Positions 36,050 to 47,617 of a DNA stretch of 64,000 nt are shown piece by piece. The notes below the pieces were generated by a model. It saw nothing but the letters and a program-made list of their open reading frames with translations. It did not search any database and was not told the DNA's origin. Numbering within the stretch: the first letter of the stretch is position 1; the number at the start of each line of letters is the position of its first letter. The stretch is from Phycomyces nitens (Eukaryota > Mucoromycota > Mucoromycetes > Mucorales > Phycomycetaceae), in contig JAHRBC010000001.1 of NCBI GenBank assembly GCA_022702545.1, positions 3,596,001 through 3,660,000 of the forward strand, written 5' to 3'. The position numbers and the translations under genes are program-made.

Positions 36050-37482
36050 AATTCTCTCTGCTCTCCTTCGTCTTTTCGTAGACGACATGGGAATGACTTA
36101 CTCACCGGTGGTTTTTGACGATGACTAGGATTCGGTCAAATGGATCTATGGTGCGATGGAGAAGAAAACCGCTGGCCTTGTGCCTGACTCTCTGAGTGCG
36201 CTTCCAGTGGGAAATCCCTCGGGCAACTGGCTGGGTGAATGTCTGTTGGGTTTACCAGGTCTTAGGCCACATGAATGACTCTTTATTGGGGCGATTTATA
36301 TTGGAAGTGTTGGGATTTGTCTTGCCTCTACCATGGAAAAAGTTCGAGAACACTTTCCCAATGAATTTAACAGGGGTGTGTTGAGAATGTTTGTGGGTGC
36401 CAAGGATAAGCAAGCGACGGACATTCCAGCTCGTCGTGAACCTTCTTTCTTAGGCGAGGTTTCTCGTTTCGCCCTCTTTGACCAGACAGAAGCTACCGCC
36501 TTTGATCTGAAATGGGAGGCTGCAACACCCGTCAAGAACAGTTGGCTAAGGAAGACCTTCCTGCCCGATAAACTGGATGAAATGTTCTCAGAGATAACTT
36601 GTAAGCAAGTAACCTCTGCCGAATTTATCGGTGACTCTACTGAAGCAGTACCCAGCACTGCTGCTAAAGAGGACAGACACAATGCTCCTAATAAAGTTGA
36701 CGTCGTACATTCCGTGTACCAAGACTGCATGGACACATCTGTTGAGGAAGACGAATCCAATGGCTGCGAATCTTCTGATTATAGGTTCTCTGTAAAGAGC
36801 CTTACTTGTTCATTGTTGGTTGCAGACCTCCTAGATTCTTGCTGGGAGGTAACTGAGGGTGAGACTGCCAATCTGGTGTCTCGTTTAGAGTCGCTGCCAA
36901 ACGATGATGCAAGTGAACATCCAGTCTTTGAGACTGTAATTGGTATGGATGCAATCTTCAGTGTAAATGATGTTGTTTCCACTGATTAAATGTCTATTAT
37001 TGACAGTAATCCTGTGATAATGATGTAGAATCTTGAGATGACGGTGTCAAATACGTTTCAACAGGTTGGTGATGTTTGAGAAGAGGTGGATTTGGGAGCT
37101 GTTCCTTGTGAAGATGACAATATTTGCAAATATTCTGTCTTTTGGCAGGAGGCTGGCCATGTTCTTTTTCCATTGAAGATCTGGGAATGGCTCCCCAGTA
37201 TGACGGACTGGTTGGCGAGTCTTTTGGCACTGGTGACGCTGAGGATTTAAAGGATATCTTATAAAAGACTTCTGCTTTTGCTTCTGTCTTTGGCTCCGGC
37301 ATGGCTAAGAAGGTTGACTTTGGGTCGTTCAATTTTCCAAAGCTCCCAGAACTGTACGGTGTGCCCTCTATCCGACAGCACATCAAACCCGGTTGTAGTT
37401 CCTGGCAACAAGGCGCAATTGATCGCATATCTCGAGGAGACCAAGGCACCTTCTGAAGTTGAATCAGCCAAAAAGAACTAGG
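36050..37482 (+). pseudogene. Decayed coding region of unknown origin
   Basis: One frame reads like protein for most of about 1.4 kb. It starts near 36070, meets an in-frame TAG (about 36126) and TGA (about 36274), then stays open from 36333 to 36989 (218 codons, acidic, ending VNDVVSTD). Further coding-like pieces follow: SIEDLGMAPQYDGL to a TAA near 37262, then in the same frame SGMAKKVDFGSFNFPKLPEL (about 37295-37350), and in another frame NKAQLIAYLEETKAPSEVE to 37482. Base composition is less A/T-rich than both flanks. I recognise no domain; a retroelement gag-like gene or a dead host gene are both possible. Antisense frames at 36296-36760 and 36997-37449 look like shadows. Confidence 0.45.
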
Positions 37483-37694
37483 TTCTTCATAGACTTTCCC
37501 TGTTGAGGCTTAAGAATCCTCCCAAGAAAAGGCTCTAGTACACACAAATACAATAGGTCATTGGACATTTTTTCTAGTATCTTTTATATGACTTTTTCTT
37601 TTTAACAACCTTGATAATAAAATATTGTCAGAATAAAGCCAAGCTTTGTGAAAATATAGCTTGATATATTTTTTATAAAAATAAAATAAAGAAA

Positions 37695-38640
37695 GAATCT
37701 TTATTATTTGGCTAATCCATTTTTTGCAATTACTTCTTGGATCTGGTTTGGAATGATAGCTACCAAATTCACCAAAACTTGAAGAGGTATCTCCAACCCT
37801 GTTTTGTGAATTATTACCTCTAGATCATTCACAGTGGCTATATTTTCTCAGTTTTCGGAAAGATTCTGTGCAATATAAGCCTAAATATACCTAATAGAAT
37901 TGAGACTATGTGAAATAAGCACCAGTATAGCATAGAGTGGCACCTTGGAACAAAAGATGTCTGATTGTATTTCTGGCGAGCTTTTATACCATGGGATAAG
38001 GTGCTCGGTCAAGAAATCAGCATACTTGTCTTTGTCGATGATCCCATTTAGGTAACCAAAGGGCCAAGACCTCCTTCCCAGAAACAGCCCCAGATCATGA
38101 CAGAACCCTTACCAAACCTGCATGTACTGACAATGTTATTATCGGAATACCTCTCACTCTTCTTTCTAATGTCTCTAATGCTACCATCATTGCTAGCAAC
38201 AAGAAGTCTGGAATCAACCGATCAAACAACTGATTTCCACCGACCAACAGTCTATTTGACCTTGTACTGAGACCATCTCAATCAATTTTATTTTTGTCTT
38301 TCGGTCAGACTAGGCTTGTGGGCTGGTAAATGTAATCCATAGTCAAAAAAAAAGTCCCATGTTCTTACGAAATTTGACCAAATATATTGAGATTCCTACA
38401 TCTACTGATATCTGATGCTGGACTGTAATGGAGACAGATGGTTTCTGGCGAAATCAGTAAACTATCGCAACTTGAGTTTGGTTTATGGCCTCTGCCTCCC
38501 AGATATTTTAGGGTACAAAAATATTTCTATCTCTAGAGGTCTTTATGACATTTCCAACAGTACTGTTTGGAATGTCAAGGGATGCCGAAATCTCTGAATA
38601 AGTAACGTCTCTTTCCTATTGACCTAGAGTTCAGCCCCTC
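37695..38640 (-). mobile_element. Decayed Tc1/mariner transposase
   Basis: Minus-strand remains include a block around 38090-38030 (WSGAVSGKEVLALWLP then KWDHRQRQ) matching the WGCFxxxGLGPLVxLxG and IDKDKY region of Tc1-type DDE transposases. The tail LVAIIPNQIQEVIAKNG (about 37765-37700) is the usual C-terminal LVxSMPxRIxxVIxAKG. Stops and frame changes abound. It belongs to a different subfamily from the copies at 3.4 and 34.2 kb. Confidence 0.68.
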
Positions 38641-39529
38641 ATAAACACACTCGATTCCTATCTTTTGGGAGCTTGGTTGCTGGTATGTGTGAAATCTATT
38701 TTATGGTTTTTGTTTTATTCAAATAAAAGAGTTTGATGTGTTTATGAATAATAATAAAAATAATAATAAAAAGAAAAAATAAATAAATAAAAATTCATCT
38801 TTGTCCCATGACCTCTTATACTTGAGTGTAACAAGTGTTATAAGTCTAAAAAAGCTCTTTAGTGGGACAAGATGAGGATCGACCTTCCGTATTGGGGATC
38901 TTCCGTTTTACACTTTTTTGGCAAAAGATAGTGAGCTCAACATCAATCTCTGGGTTTCTAAAAACTAATTTGCGCAAAACAAATTCTTTAATCAGTAGTT
39001 TTGATTTGATTATTAAAACAAGGTGAACTTCCTATAGTTAGAGGCATTAATGAGCTTTCCACCCAGACCTAGGAACGACAAATCAAAGATGATAACGATG
39101 TGAATGCTCTTGAGGAACAGGCAAACAAAGTCAACATAAGAAGCGGTTGCTTCTCATTGAAAAGTTTGATACTTTATTTTTATAAAAAAATGAATCAAAT
39201 ATATTATTTGGCAAGTCAACATTCCAGCCTGTAGCAAAAAAAAAATCCTATCAAATGAGACTTGGAAACATCAATACAATAGACAATTTAGCCATAAGAG
39301 TAAGCATAACTTGTGATGCTGTTTCTGTTGAATATACAGCCTTTGGTTAGAGCTGAAGAAAGTATTTTTCTTAAAAAATAAAGTGGTAATTTATAAACCA
39401 GTCTTTTGATTATAAATGTATTCTTACTCGCAGGTTTAACGATTTTTCCAATATCTACTTTTTTCTCACAGGTAGTTTTTCTGTACTTTCTATTATAATA
39501 TACCTTATCCAGCCTTGTAGGGAGGGAGA
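38641..39529. other. Spacer between transposon relics
   Basis: A/T-rich with AAT/AAAT runs near 38748-38785. Nothing coding is supported. Confidence 0.5.
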
Positions 39530-40030
39530 GTCTCTTTTTTGTCATGTCTGTCCAGAACATCCATACTAATTTCATCAATTTAACAAGCTGTATCTTTCTT
39601 GAGTACCACAGGTTTTCTTTTCTTAAAGGTTTGATTTGTGAAAAACAAATAGTGCTAAAGTGAAGCCATCAATACTTTTATTTACTCTCTTTTGTCCATC
39701 TACTTTACAACTGTGGGAACTCCAACTTTTGACCAACTACAGTTTCTTGTTAAAGACACACTTTTCACAGGTATGCTTGTATAGCCCAGAAAGAGAGACT
39801 CGAGACCTTTAAAATGTTTACACAACTTTTGCCTTGCTTCTTCAAGAACAATAGATGGGTTATTGACAAACGTTGTTTATTGAGGCTTAGGAATTGTGTC
39901 GAGATCAATAAGCATTAAAGGTTGTCATTTCGATGGCTGTATTATCATATTTCTCAATAGCACTGTCATCAAATATTAGAAGCGATTCTTCTTCAGGGTT
40001 ATAATGAATAAGTCCATTTTTTTTTAGAAT
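39530..40030 (-). mobile_element. IS630-like (DDE_3) transposase relic
   Basis: Three minus-strand pieces in order resemble a transposase family that I recall as common in mucoralean genomes. The first is LIHYNPEEESLLIFDDSAIE (about 40018-39960). The second is NNPSIVLEEARQKLCKHFKGL, leading to CSWSKVGVPTVVK and a stop (about 39865-39700). The third is IDEISMDVLDRHDKKE (about 39583-39535), which fits the FxxEVMDVLDxHDxKG block before the second catalytic Asp. Stops and frameshifts separate them. A 41-bp piece of the third block recurs at 50903-50943. Confidence 0.6.
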
Positions 40031-40797
40031 TAAATGAAAAGTGCCTCAATTTTTTTTAAATTCGTCTAAAAAGATTCCAAGCTTGTCTCAATCTCAAGTA
40101 AAAAAACACTGCATTTATACCTGAATATCGTTTACCATGCTGTAGCACACTGGTGCTTAAACATTATTTTTTGTAGATTATTTCTAATTTCAATTATTCT
40201 TTAATTTTCATGTGTGGCATATGTGCACCAAGCGGGACAGGCCTAGAAGTATTAACCAAGGAGCACGATATATTTAAAGCATTGTCAGAATAGTTGATAT
40301 CCAGTAAATATCCTTGCGAATAAAGATCTAGACTAATATACAAATTTATTGTATGAATAACAAAGCGGCCATGGGTAAACCAAAATCTTGTTAATTAGAT
40401 AGGTCAAATACAATAATAATAATAATAATAATAATAATCCAATGTTACTTTTAGGGCAGGACAACAAGGCTGAGACGCGTTTCTATATCCTCCATTTGAA
40501 GAGTTCCGCTTTGTGGTGACTCTAATATAAAATTTGGTGTTGGATTTCACAGTTTTAGGAAAATTCCGCATCTATTATTATCGTCCTTTTATAAACAGTG
40601 TCAATTAAAACGCAATGCAATGCACGTATTTTATATAGTATTTTTTTTAAAATGTTGTTGCAATAATTGAAAGTTTAATAAACCAATTCATGTCTATATA
40701 TAAAATGTAAAGTATGTAAGTATTCATGAAAAAATACAATAAAAAAAAAGAGGAAAAAGCGATATACACGAGAACACAGTTCAATATTCAAAGATTT
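40031..40797. other. Spacer with (AAT)n microsatellite
   Basis: Contains an AAT-type microsatellite at about 40412-40438 and the 3' flank of the fucosyltransferase-like gene. No gene is seen. Confidence 0.5.
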
Positions 40798-42792
40798 TTA
40801 TCCCAGACTCCATTGAGTGCTCAACCAGTCATATTTAGCCAATGCGCCAGGCTTTGTGCAATCTGGTGCACGATCCCTTTGTCTAAACTATAAAACGACG
40901 ATCATTATCAGTAAAAAATATCCAATATAATTTTGCATTTTAGACTTACTCTTGGCATGGCAACTGTGCTATTGTCTGATTTGGAATGGAAGGCTGCAAG
41001 CTTTCCGTAACCTTGGGGACTGATCACGCGATAGTTGGTGTAGCCAAGCATCCAGTTCTCCATCAACGCGCTGCTTACACCAGGAGTCATGCGTGCACGA
41101 GTAATCTCCTTGGGTATCTCGACATCAATATACTTTGCAATCTGAGCAGGCTCAATGTGTTCAATTGGCAAGCCTGTAACTACCATTGTAGTATCCTTGT
41201 GGCCAGCACCGATATATTTTTGAGCAAGAGCAGAATCCTCATTCATAGACACAAACTCCTCGCGCAACTTTAGGGAATCTGTAACCAAGAAGTAGACAAC
41301 TCGTTTGTGATGAGGTTGCTTGTGGACACCGGCGAGCTGGTTGGCGCACACCATAAAGTGATTCCATTTCTCAAGACTGTTATCATCGTGCTGGGGGTTT
41401 GCAAGCGCATTATCATCTGTACGGATCTTGAACAAATGTCAATTGATTGTCCTATTTTCATTGCACTATACTCTTGATGGGTTACCTGCAGTCCAATACT
41501 CAGAATACTGTTCATTTCAAACATGTGCTTGTATGCATTGATGAATCGTCTGCTGCCAATCGTAGGCCGGAACATGTAATCGGCCAGACAGCCAAACGCG
41601 TTCTCTTTGGTCAACCCAATGCTCTCTAGCTTCTCTGGATAGACACTAGACATTTGGAAAGTACGGACAATATAGCCTCGGTTGGATCTGACTTCGATAT
41701 ACTAAATAAACCAGGATGTTTAATACCCTGCCCAGTACTCCTGCCCATACCACTACTTACAGAAGCATTCCAGAGAGCATTAAAGTCCTGTGTAGGTCCA
41801 TCGCGGAACATGATAGAGCCCATTCCAGGGTATTTTTGATTAAGCAAATCGACTTGTTCCATGCCCAACAAAGAATCTTTTTCTCCATTAAACAATCCTG
41901 TCATTTCCTTGGGATCGAAGCTCCAATCGACATTGGGTCTGTCAAACAGAAGCTCGAGAGGAATGGGATTTCCTTCAGCCCAATTAGCCAGATAGGCACG
42001 ATCCGTGATAAGAGCAAAAAAAAAGGTGGAAACCATGCCTAAAATATCACTCGGCGTTTGAGTAACCTTTGTACACAACATTGGCCTCTTTTTTTTCACT
42101 TACCGCTCATACGATCAGCCAGTCCACCACAACCACGGTTGCTATTGGCGGGAACTTCTTTACAGACATAGGAGATGTAGGTCGGTCTGTCAGATTCTTT
42201 GAACTGATCCAGATCTCCAGACTTGATAAGCTCCAACTGGTCCAGCCTGTGTTTGTGGAGTGCAGTGTACTTTTCTTGCCAGGTTCCGCATTCGCCACGG
42301 GTATTGTAAGGTTCGGCATCAGTGAATCCGGTAGAGGGATCCCATTGCTGGCAGTAGTTTTCATATTCAGCTTTTGTGGCAAAACTGACTGCTTTCAATA
42401 AGCTCTCATCAGTTGGGGGTGGGCTATAAGTCTCATCTCCACTGGGTGCAATGGAGATCTTTCTTGGCAATTCGCATTTGCTGGTAGTCTTGATGCCTCC
42501 GTAATCCTCCACTACTTTATCGGCCGGGATGTTTGAAGATCCCGGCGATTGGTCTTTTGCAGGATAATCATCATAGTCTTGCTTGATAGATCCTCCTAGA
42601 AAACTATTTTAGTTTTGTATTCTTGGGCAGATAGGAAAGTGAATTGTTACCAGGATAGACCAAAGATCCGATTGCCATTAAAACAATGGCTACCAAACTG
42701 ACAAACGTCAGTGCTTTTGCCAGCTTGTATTTAAACAAAAGGCTCCCGAGTTCTCCGTTCCCCCCTACTCTTTGGTAGGTTGCTGCTGCCAT
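40798..42792 (-). CDS. Type II membrane fucosyltransferase-like enzyme
   Basis: Multi-exon minus-strand gene. The ATG at 42792 gives a short cytosolic tail and one signal-anchor helix (KALTFVSLVAIVLMAIGSLV, about residues 28-47), so it is a type II, probably Golgi, protein. After a stem region comes NSNRGCGGLADRMSGM followed by FFFALITDRAYLANW. This resembles the nucleotide-sugar-side motif of plant-type alpha-fucosyltransferases (GLGNR...ALLTDRVLL). Later, ILSIGLQIRTDDNA fits the conserved xIGxQIR/HxR strand shared by GT10/23/37/O-FUT-type folds. The last exon ends in YDWLSTQWSLG, stop at 40798. Likely role: transfer of fucose to wall polymers or glycoproteins, plausible because mucoralean walls contain fucose. 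Family assignment is from motifs only. The next gene starts divergently 206 bp away. Confidence 0.66.
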
Positions 42793-42998
42793 CTTGACAA
42801 GAGAAAGGAGAAAATAAAGATAAAATGAAAAGAAGAAAGAGAATCTATTTTTACCATTTATTTTATTTTATTTTTTGGGTCAGAAGAAATATAGGTGCCT
42901 GAGCCCCGCCAAAGGGAGGACGGCTTCATGACGTAGCCCCGACAGAGCTATTTTGGGAAGTTCGTTGGCTTTTGTCTGGTGCAAAAAGAAAGCCTTTA
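42793..42998. promoter_or_regulatory. Bidirectional promoter with CRE-like TGACGTA
   Basis: A 206-bp gap between two divergent start codons. A TGACGTA (bZIP/CRE-like half-palindrome) lies near 42929-42935, and the segment is GC-richer than usual spacers here. Confidence 0.4.
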
Positions 42999-45900
42999 AT
43001 GTCTACGATTCAGTTTCAGGATGATTGGAGATCATTTGGTGTTGGTGGAGATATCACCGAGGATGGCTCATTCTCCAACTGGAAGTCCTCGCCAAAAACT
43101 AATGCAAACAAGATTACGCCGGTCATGAACGACTTTAATGATTTTTTTAGCCCGTCGCCCAGATCTTCCCAACCGACCTGTAGACCAGCAGCCACATCTT
43201 TGGATAAGACCCTGCCGAAACCTTGTCTAACCACCTCGCACATGCACACTAGCCTGCCCTCAGCCTCTGCACAGCCCACAAACCTATGGCTGGGCAATTC
43301 AGGGTCCGATACATTGCTGAACACCCATTGCAACCACAACCAAGAATCAATAAACACCTCTTTTGATATAACCGAGCCAACTAGAGAAGATCTAGGGGTT
43401 TCTGAGGAGATAGAGCCATTGGAGATATATATTGAACGAGAATCAACACAAATTGCTGTGGTCACAAGCGAAAATAGGCCGATGGAATCGCTTATCGACA
43501 CTGTAGACCATGATACTATTCAACAAAGCATTGATGACTTGGATCTTCCCAAAGAAGTTCAACCAGAAAACGCCACAGAGCAAGTCCAGAAATTCCAGGC
43601 TAGTGAGCGAAAACAAAGTTTGGATAGCTTGTCTTGCTTGGAATCTGAGCAAATGTCTGTACAACATCCTGTGTCCAATCCCAAAGAAGTCCAAATGGAC
43701 GGATTGGAAAGCCAAGACCAACCAATATTATTAGAGTGCCAAGACTCGATATATGAACCAACCATAGCAGATGAACCTGTTCAAAGTATCGACAGTCCAA
43801 CAAACTCACAAACTATCGAGAGTATCGAAAATATCGAGGTCCCGGAGGAATCAAATGAAGATGATTTTGGCGATTTTGATGACTTTGACGACTTTGACGA
43901 CTTTGAAGGCTTTGACGACTTTGGATCCATAAAAGAAGACGACGACTTTAATTGTGATGATTCTCCCAAAGTCTCTGTCAATAAACCCCCAGCCTTGAGA
44001 ATAGACACCACACTTGGAAATACACCTCTCAAGGCATATACTCCTCCTGAAGACCAGATTATTTTTGATAATTATAATGTAAGCAAACTCCATTTCGCAT
44101 CATAAATGTATTGACGTCTTGGTAAAGTATCGTCCTGTGTTTATAAGCATAAAAGAAGCAGTAGAGATGTGGAAAAGTGTATTAAGTGAGATGGACTATA
44201 CAGAACCAAAAAGTTACACATTAAATGCGCCAAAAAGTATAAAACAGCTTGTTTTAGTGGAGGCCGATGAGTAGGTTGCATAAAAGTGCTTTGATATTAA
44301 ACTCATCCTCGCCACAGGTCTTTGCATTCTAGATTGACGTGGACTGATGTAACACATTGCATGGATAATGACACTGGTGTCCCAAAAGTCAGATGGTCCC
44401 ACTCAAAGATCGAGAGCATGTACCTTGCAGCACTTCAATGTGAACGAGACAAGGTATGCTAAATAAAATAAAATAAAAGTATTTCCAAGAGTCCTAATAT
44501 AAAGAGGTATTCTTTATAGTCAAAAGTAGCAGTGGCGCCTTTAACGCTTCGAATCACAACAGACAAGCCTGCAGAAGAGCAAAGGGACATTCAGACTCCC
44601 GTATCCAGCCTTCCTGTTCATCAAGTAAATATATACAAAGTTATACTTTATATTCATAATCTATCTAGGTGCCTAGTCCAGTCCAAACCCCAGTTTCTGT
44701 TAAGCCATCTTCTGCAGGATTTGGGTTCTCTTTTTCCAAACTTTTGCCTAGACTTTCGACATCATCCCTACCAAAATCCCCAGTGTCCCCACATGTCTCA
44801 TTTCCTCAGCAGCATCCTTTAAACCAGGCCTGCCTATCTCAACCATGCACACCAAAGGCAAGCTTTGATCGCCAACACATAAAGAGTGGTTCTTCTGTAT
44901 CTGCTACTCCAAACCATGGAAGAAGCAGCAGTGTATCAACCCTAAACTCCAACCATTCACGCAAACTGCAAAATACACCAAAACGATCCAGCACAATAGC
45001 CACTGACTGGGTATCTTTTGATGATACTTCTTTTCTATCACAACTCGATCAACCCCAGGTCCCAGCACATTCTAGTCCAAAAACCAGCCATCCACAAAGC
45101 AGTAGTATGGACATACTTGATTTTACTGATGCTGTCACTGTCAATAGCCCAAACCGGCCATTCTTCTCGTCCTTTACACCTTTGGTACCCATAAAACCAT
45201 CAGAAACCAATGTACAGCATAGGCACACAATGCCAACCGAGCTCATGTCAGACTGGAATTCCCCACCATTATCTACAAGTCCAAAGCAAACACATCCCAT
45301 CTCTTTTACATCCACCGTCCTTTCTCCTGTCCAGACAGTTCAAAAACACAATCAAGAATCAACTATTGGTTCTCCTAGACCAATAATTGAGCCTTCCAAA
45401 CAAACAGGGCCATCTTGGTCAGATAAGCCTTCAAAACCAACTTTACAATTGGAAGATTTCTTGTCGAGCAAACCTACTCAACCATCAGAACCACAAGCCA
45501 AGACTCAATCACCGATTCAGTCTCTTTTACCGTTGGATGACTTTTGGTCGGCCAAGCCCGTCCAGACAACCAAAGTAATGAATAGCAGCCCAGCACCTTC
45601 ACCAATGGACGATTTCTGGTCAAACGCCTTTATTCAGACCAAACCAGCCGAGCCTGTCAAGCATTCTTATCCAGCTCATTCAACACAGTCATTCCAAACG
45701 ACCCACAACGTTTTTGGCAAACAAGAGACTTTGCCCAATAGTGTTCAGAACATACTTCCACATACAAACACACCAAGCCATACTTTGCAGCCAGATACTA
45801 AATCATCAGAGACAACAAGCGATTTTGACTTTGGGGATTTTTCGTCTGCACCTCTTGGATCCCAAGCCAACAATGATGATGATTTTGGTGATTTTGAATC

Positions 45901-46015
45901 CAGTTCTCAACACGGCGATTGGCCATCAACATGGGTCGATACTTCTAATCCAACACCATTTAAGCAGCCCACTAAAGAAGAAGATGACTGGGGAGAGTGG
46001 GCCACATTCAAATAG
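42999..46015 (+). CDS. Aftiphilin/gamma-synergin-like clathrin adaptor accessory protein
   Basis: Five exons (42999-44078, 44128-44270, 44318-44453, 44520-44624, 44669-46015) give 936 aa, all in phase. The protein is mostly disordered and rich in Ser/Pro/Thr/Gln. It has repeated acidic-Phe motifs: DDFGDFDDFDDF near residues 287-300 and DFDFGDFSSA, DDDFGDFESS near the C-terminus, plus LDDFWS, MDDFWS, IATDWVSFDD and DDWGEWATF. Such DFGDF/DFxxF/WxxF motifs bind the ear domains of AP-1 gamma, GGA and related adaptors, as in aftiphilin and gamma-synergin. A short ordered-looking block in the middle (AVEMWKSVLSEM through LTWTDVTHCMDN and GVPKVRW) may match the aftiphilin clathrin-binding region. 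Function in post-Golgi or endosomal clathrin traffic is inferred. The first ATG is at 42999; the open frame before it starts at TTG. Confidence 0.6.
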
Positions 46016-46207
46016 CACCAGTAACGATAATAAAATAACAAATGGTTTCCTTGCCTACACTTTGACATCTATGCATATATCTTGCACTCGTTTGAAGTTG
46101 TTTGGGTTTGTAGGGTTACCACCACTTTATTCATTGCCGAAAAAAAAGTAGAATCTGGTCTTATGGAACATACACACATGCGCGCACACAAACACACACA
46201 AACACAC

Positions 46208-46705
46208 CTAGTTCTCTTGGTTTCTGTACTGCTTGGCCCACTATTAAATTAATAACAAAAAATAATTGTTAATTGTCTTGCAAAATTCCCAAAAATTTAA
46301 TTTCTTTTTTTTTTAATATATATATACTCACGAGCATGGAAGGGATCCAGCGCTTGGGCTGTTGGTAACGCTTCTATATAGGTAGTCAGTAAACCATATC
46401 CAATTAATCTATCTATACAACCCACCTCCTTCTCAGCAGAGACACTCCAGACAGCACCGAGGGTAACGATCATGCCAAGAGCAGCAATTGCAGTGTTGGA
46501 CTTCCATGTCTTTGGCTGTGCCCACCAACCACCAGCAGGGGACCTTTTTATTGATGATTTTTGGTTGAATGATATGTTGCAAGTGATTTCGGAGACTTAC
46601 CAGACTTGCTTTGGGTAAGGATAACGACTGACGGCACCCTATTCGATCAACTAGCGTGTTAGTTTTCAAGTCTGTTGGATTTTGGAGTTTTAATCAATGT
46701 ACCAT
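46208..46705 (-). CDS. 77-aa single-pass protein with YPYPK-WSP-GGWW motif
   Basis: Five coding exons (46705-46703, 46638-46601, 46543-46426, 46373-46332, 46240-46208) give 77 aa. The first coding exon is only the ATG; an intron (46702-46639) starts immediately after it. The protein begins GAVSRYPYPKQVWSPAGGWW, continues with one membrane helix (AIAALGMIVTLGAVWSV) and ends with RWIPSMLWAKQY. I recall small fungal proteins with this YPYPKxVWSPxGGWW opening and RWIPSM end; they behave like mitochondrial inner-membrane or respiratory-complex accessory proteins, but I cannot name the family with certainty. The coherence of all five pieces and the matching phases make the model strong. It is divergent from the 97-aa gene, with 160 bp between the ATGs. 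Confidence 0.72.
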
Positions 46706-46865
46706 AATTAATAAGAAAAGAGTTTATATGTTTGTGTTGAAAGGTGAAAAGGGTAGGGAAAGAGGATGTTTTGAATGCGGAGATCAAATCTACTTGATAA
46801 CGTCATCATTCCGCATAGGGGCCAATTGAACAAACCCGAATTTGCATAGACCCTTTTTGTGTGAG

Positions 46866-47300
46866 ATGAGTGATTCCAATCTTGATGCTTTGTCTAGCCT
46901 ACCAGGCCATCTGTCGTCGTTTTCTGCCTCTGTAGATAATGGAAAAGTGATTAATGTAATTCGGCGATTGGCATTTTCCTATTTATTTGCAAAAAAAAAA
47001 AAGTTGACTGATCCTGCACTCTACAGAGTACGACTAGTCCTGAAGAAGCCGCCAGAGAGGCTCGAGTTGCTTATCAACTATTGAATGATGCCTCTCATTT
47101 GGGTGCCTTGTTTAATGAAAATGAACAGGACAAACTTAAGCGAGTGACAGGTAGACAAATCAGAGACTGAATAAAAAGGGTTATAAGATGATGGGGTGCA
47201 GTATTGACTAGCTGGGATAGTCACTTTTGGTTCGCATTACCATACCTTTACTGCCAACAGCGAGGCGATCTATGGTATCCAGCGCCGCACTAGCAACTGA
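46866..47300 (+). CDS. 97-aa protein of unknown function
   Basis: Three exons (46866-46946, 47027-47150, 47212-47300) give 97 aa. The N-terminus is Ser/Leu-rich (NLDALSSLPGHLSSFSASVD), the middle is a predicted helix (SPEEAAREARVAYQLLNDA) and the end reads TAGIVTFGSHYHTF then a basic tail. The second intron could instead be read through to a stop at 47168-47170, giving a shorter protein; I prefer the spliced form because donor, acceptor and phase all fit. I do not recognise the family. TGACGT-like sequence near 46799 lies in the shared promoter with the divergent 77-aa gene. Confidence 0.55.
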
Positions 47301-47617
47301 AGATCTTGTGCAATAAATAAAACTATATATAATGTATACCAAGAAATGGGGAATTTATCCATGTATACTGGTCATTTTTTATTTTATTTTTGCAGACTGC
47401 ATTTTGGGCCATTTTGACTTTTTATTTTATTTTATTTTTGATTTTATTTTATTTTATTTTTTACATATGTATTTATTTGTTAAACTTCCGCCTGCGCCGT
47501 TGTCATGGTGAAATCATCCTTTTTCTCTTCTTTTTCGTTACTCTTATTCTATCAGGAACCTCTTTTTGATCTTCCCTCCCCCCCTATTTTTTTGTTGTTG
47601 CGTATCTTCATTCTTCC
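47301..47617. other. Spacer with TTTTA repeats
   Basis: Pentanucleotide TTTTA-type repeats at about 47379-47462, then a pyrimidine-rich stretch leading into the palmitoyltransferase start. No gene. Confidence 0.6.

Noticed and set aside
36296..36760. 154-codon minus-strand ORF over the decayed coding region
   Set aside because: The plus strand has the longer frame (218 codons) with better composition; the antisense frame is Ser/Leu-rich as expected for a shadow.
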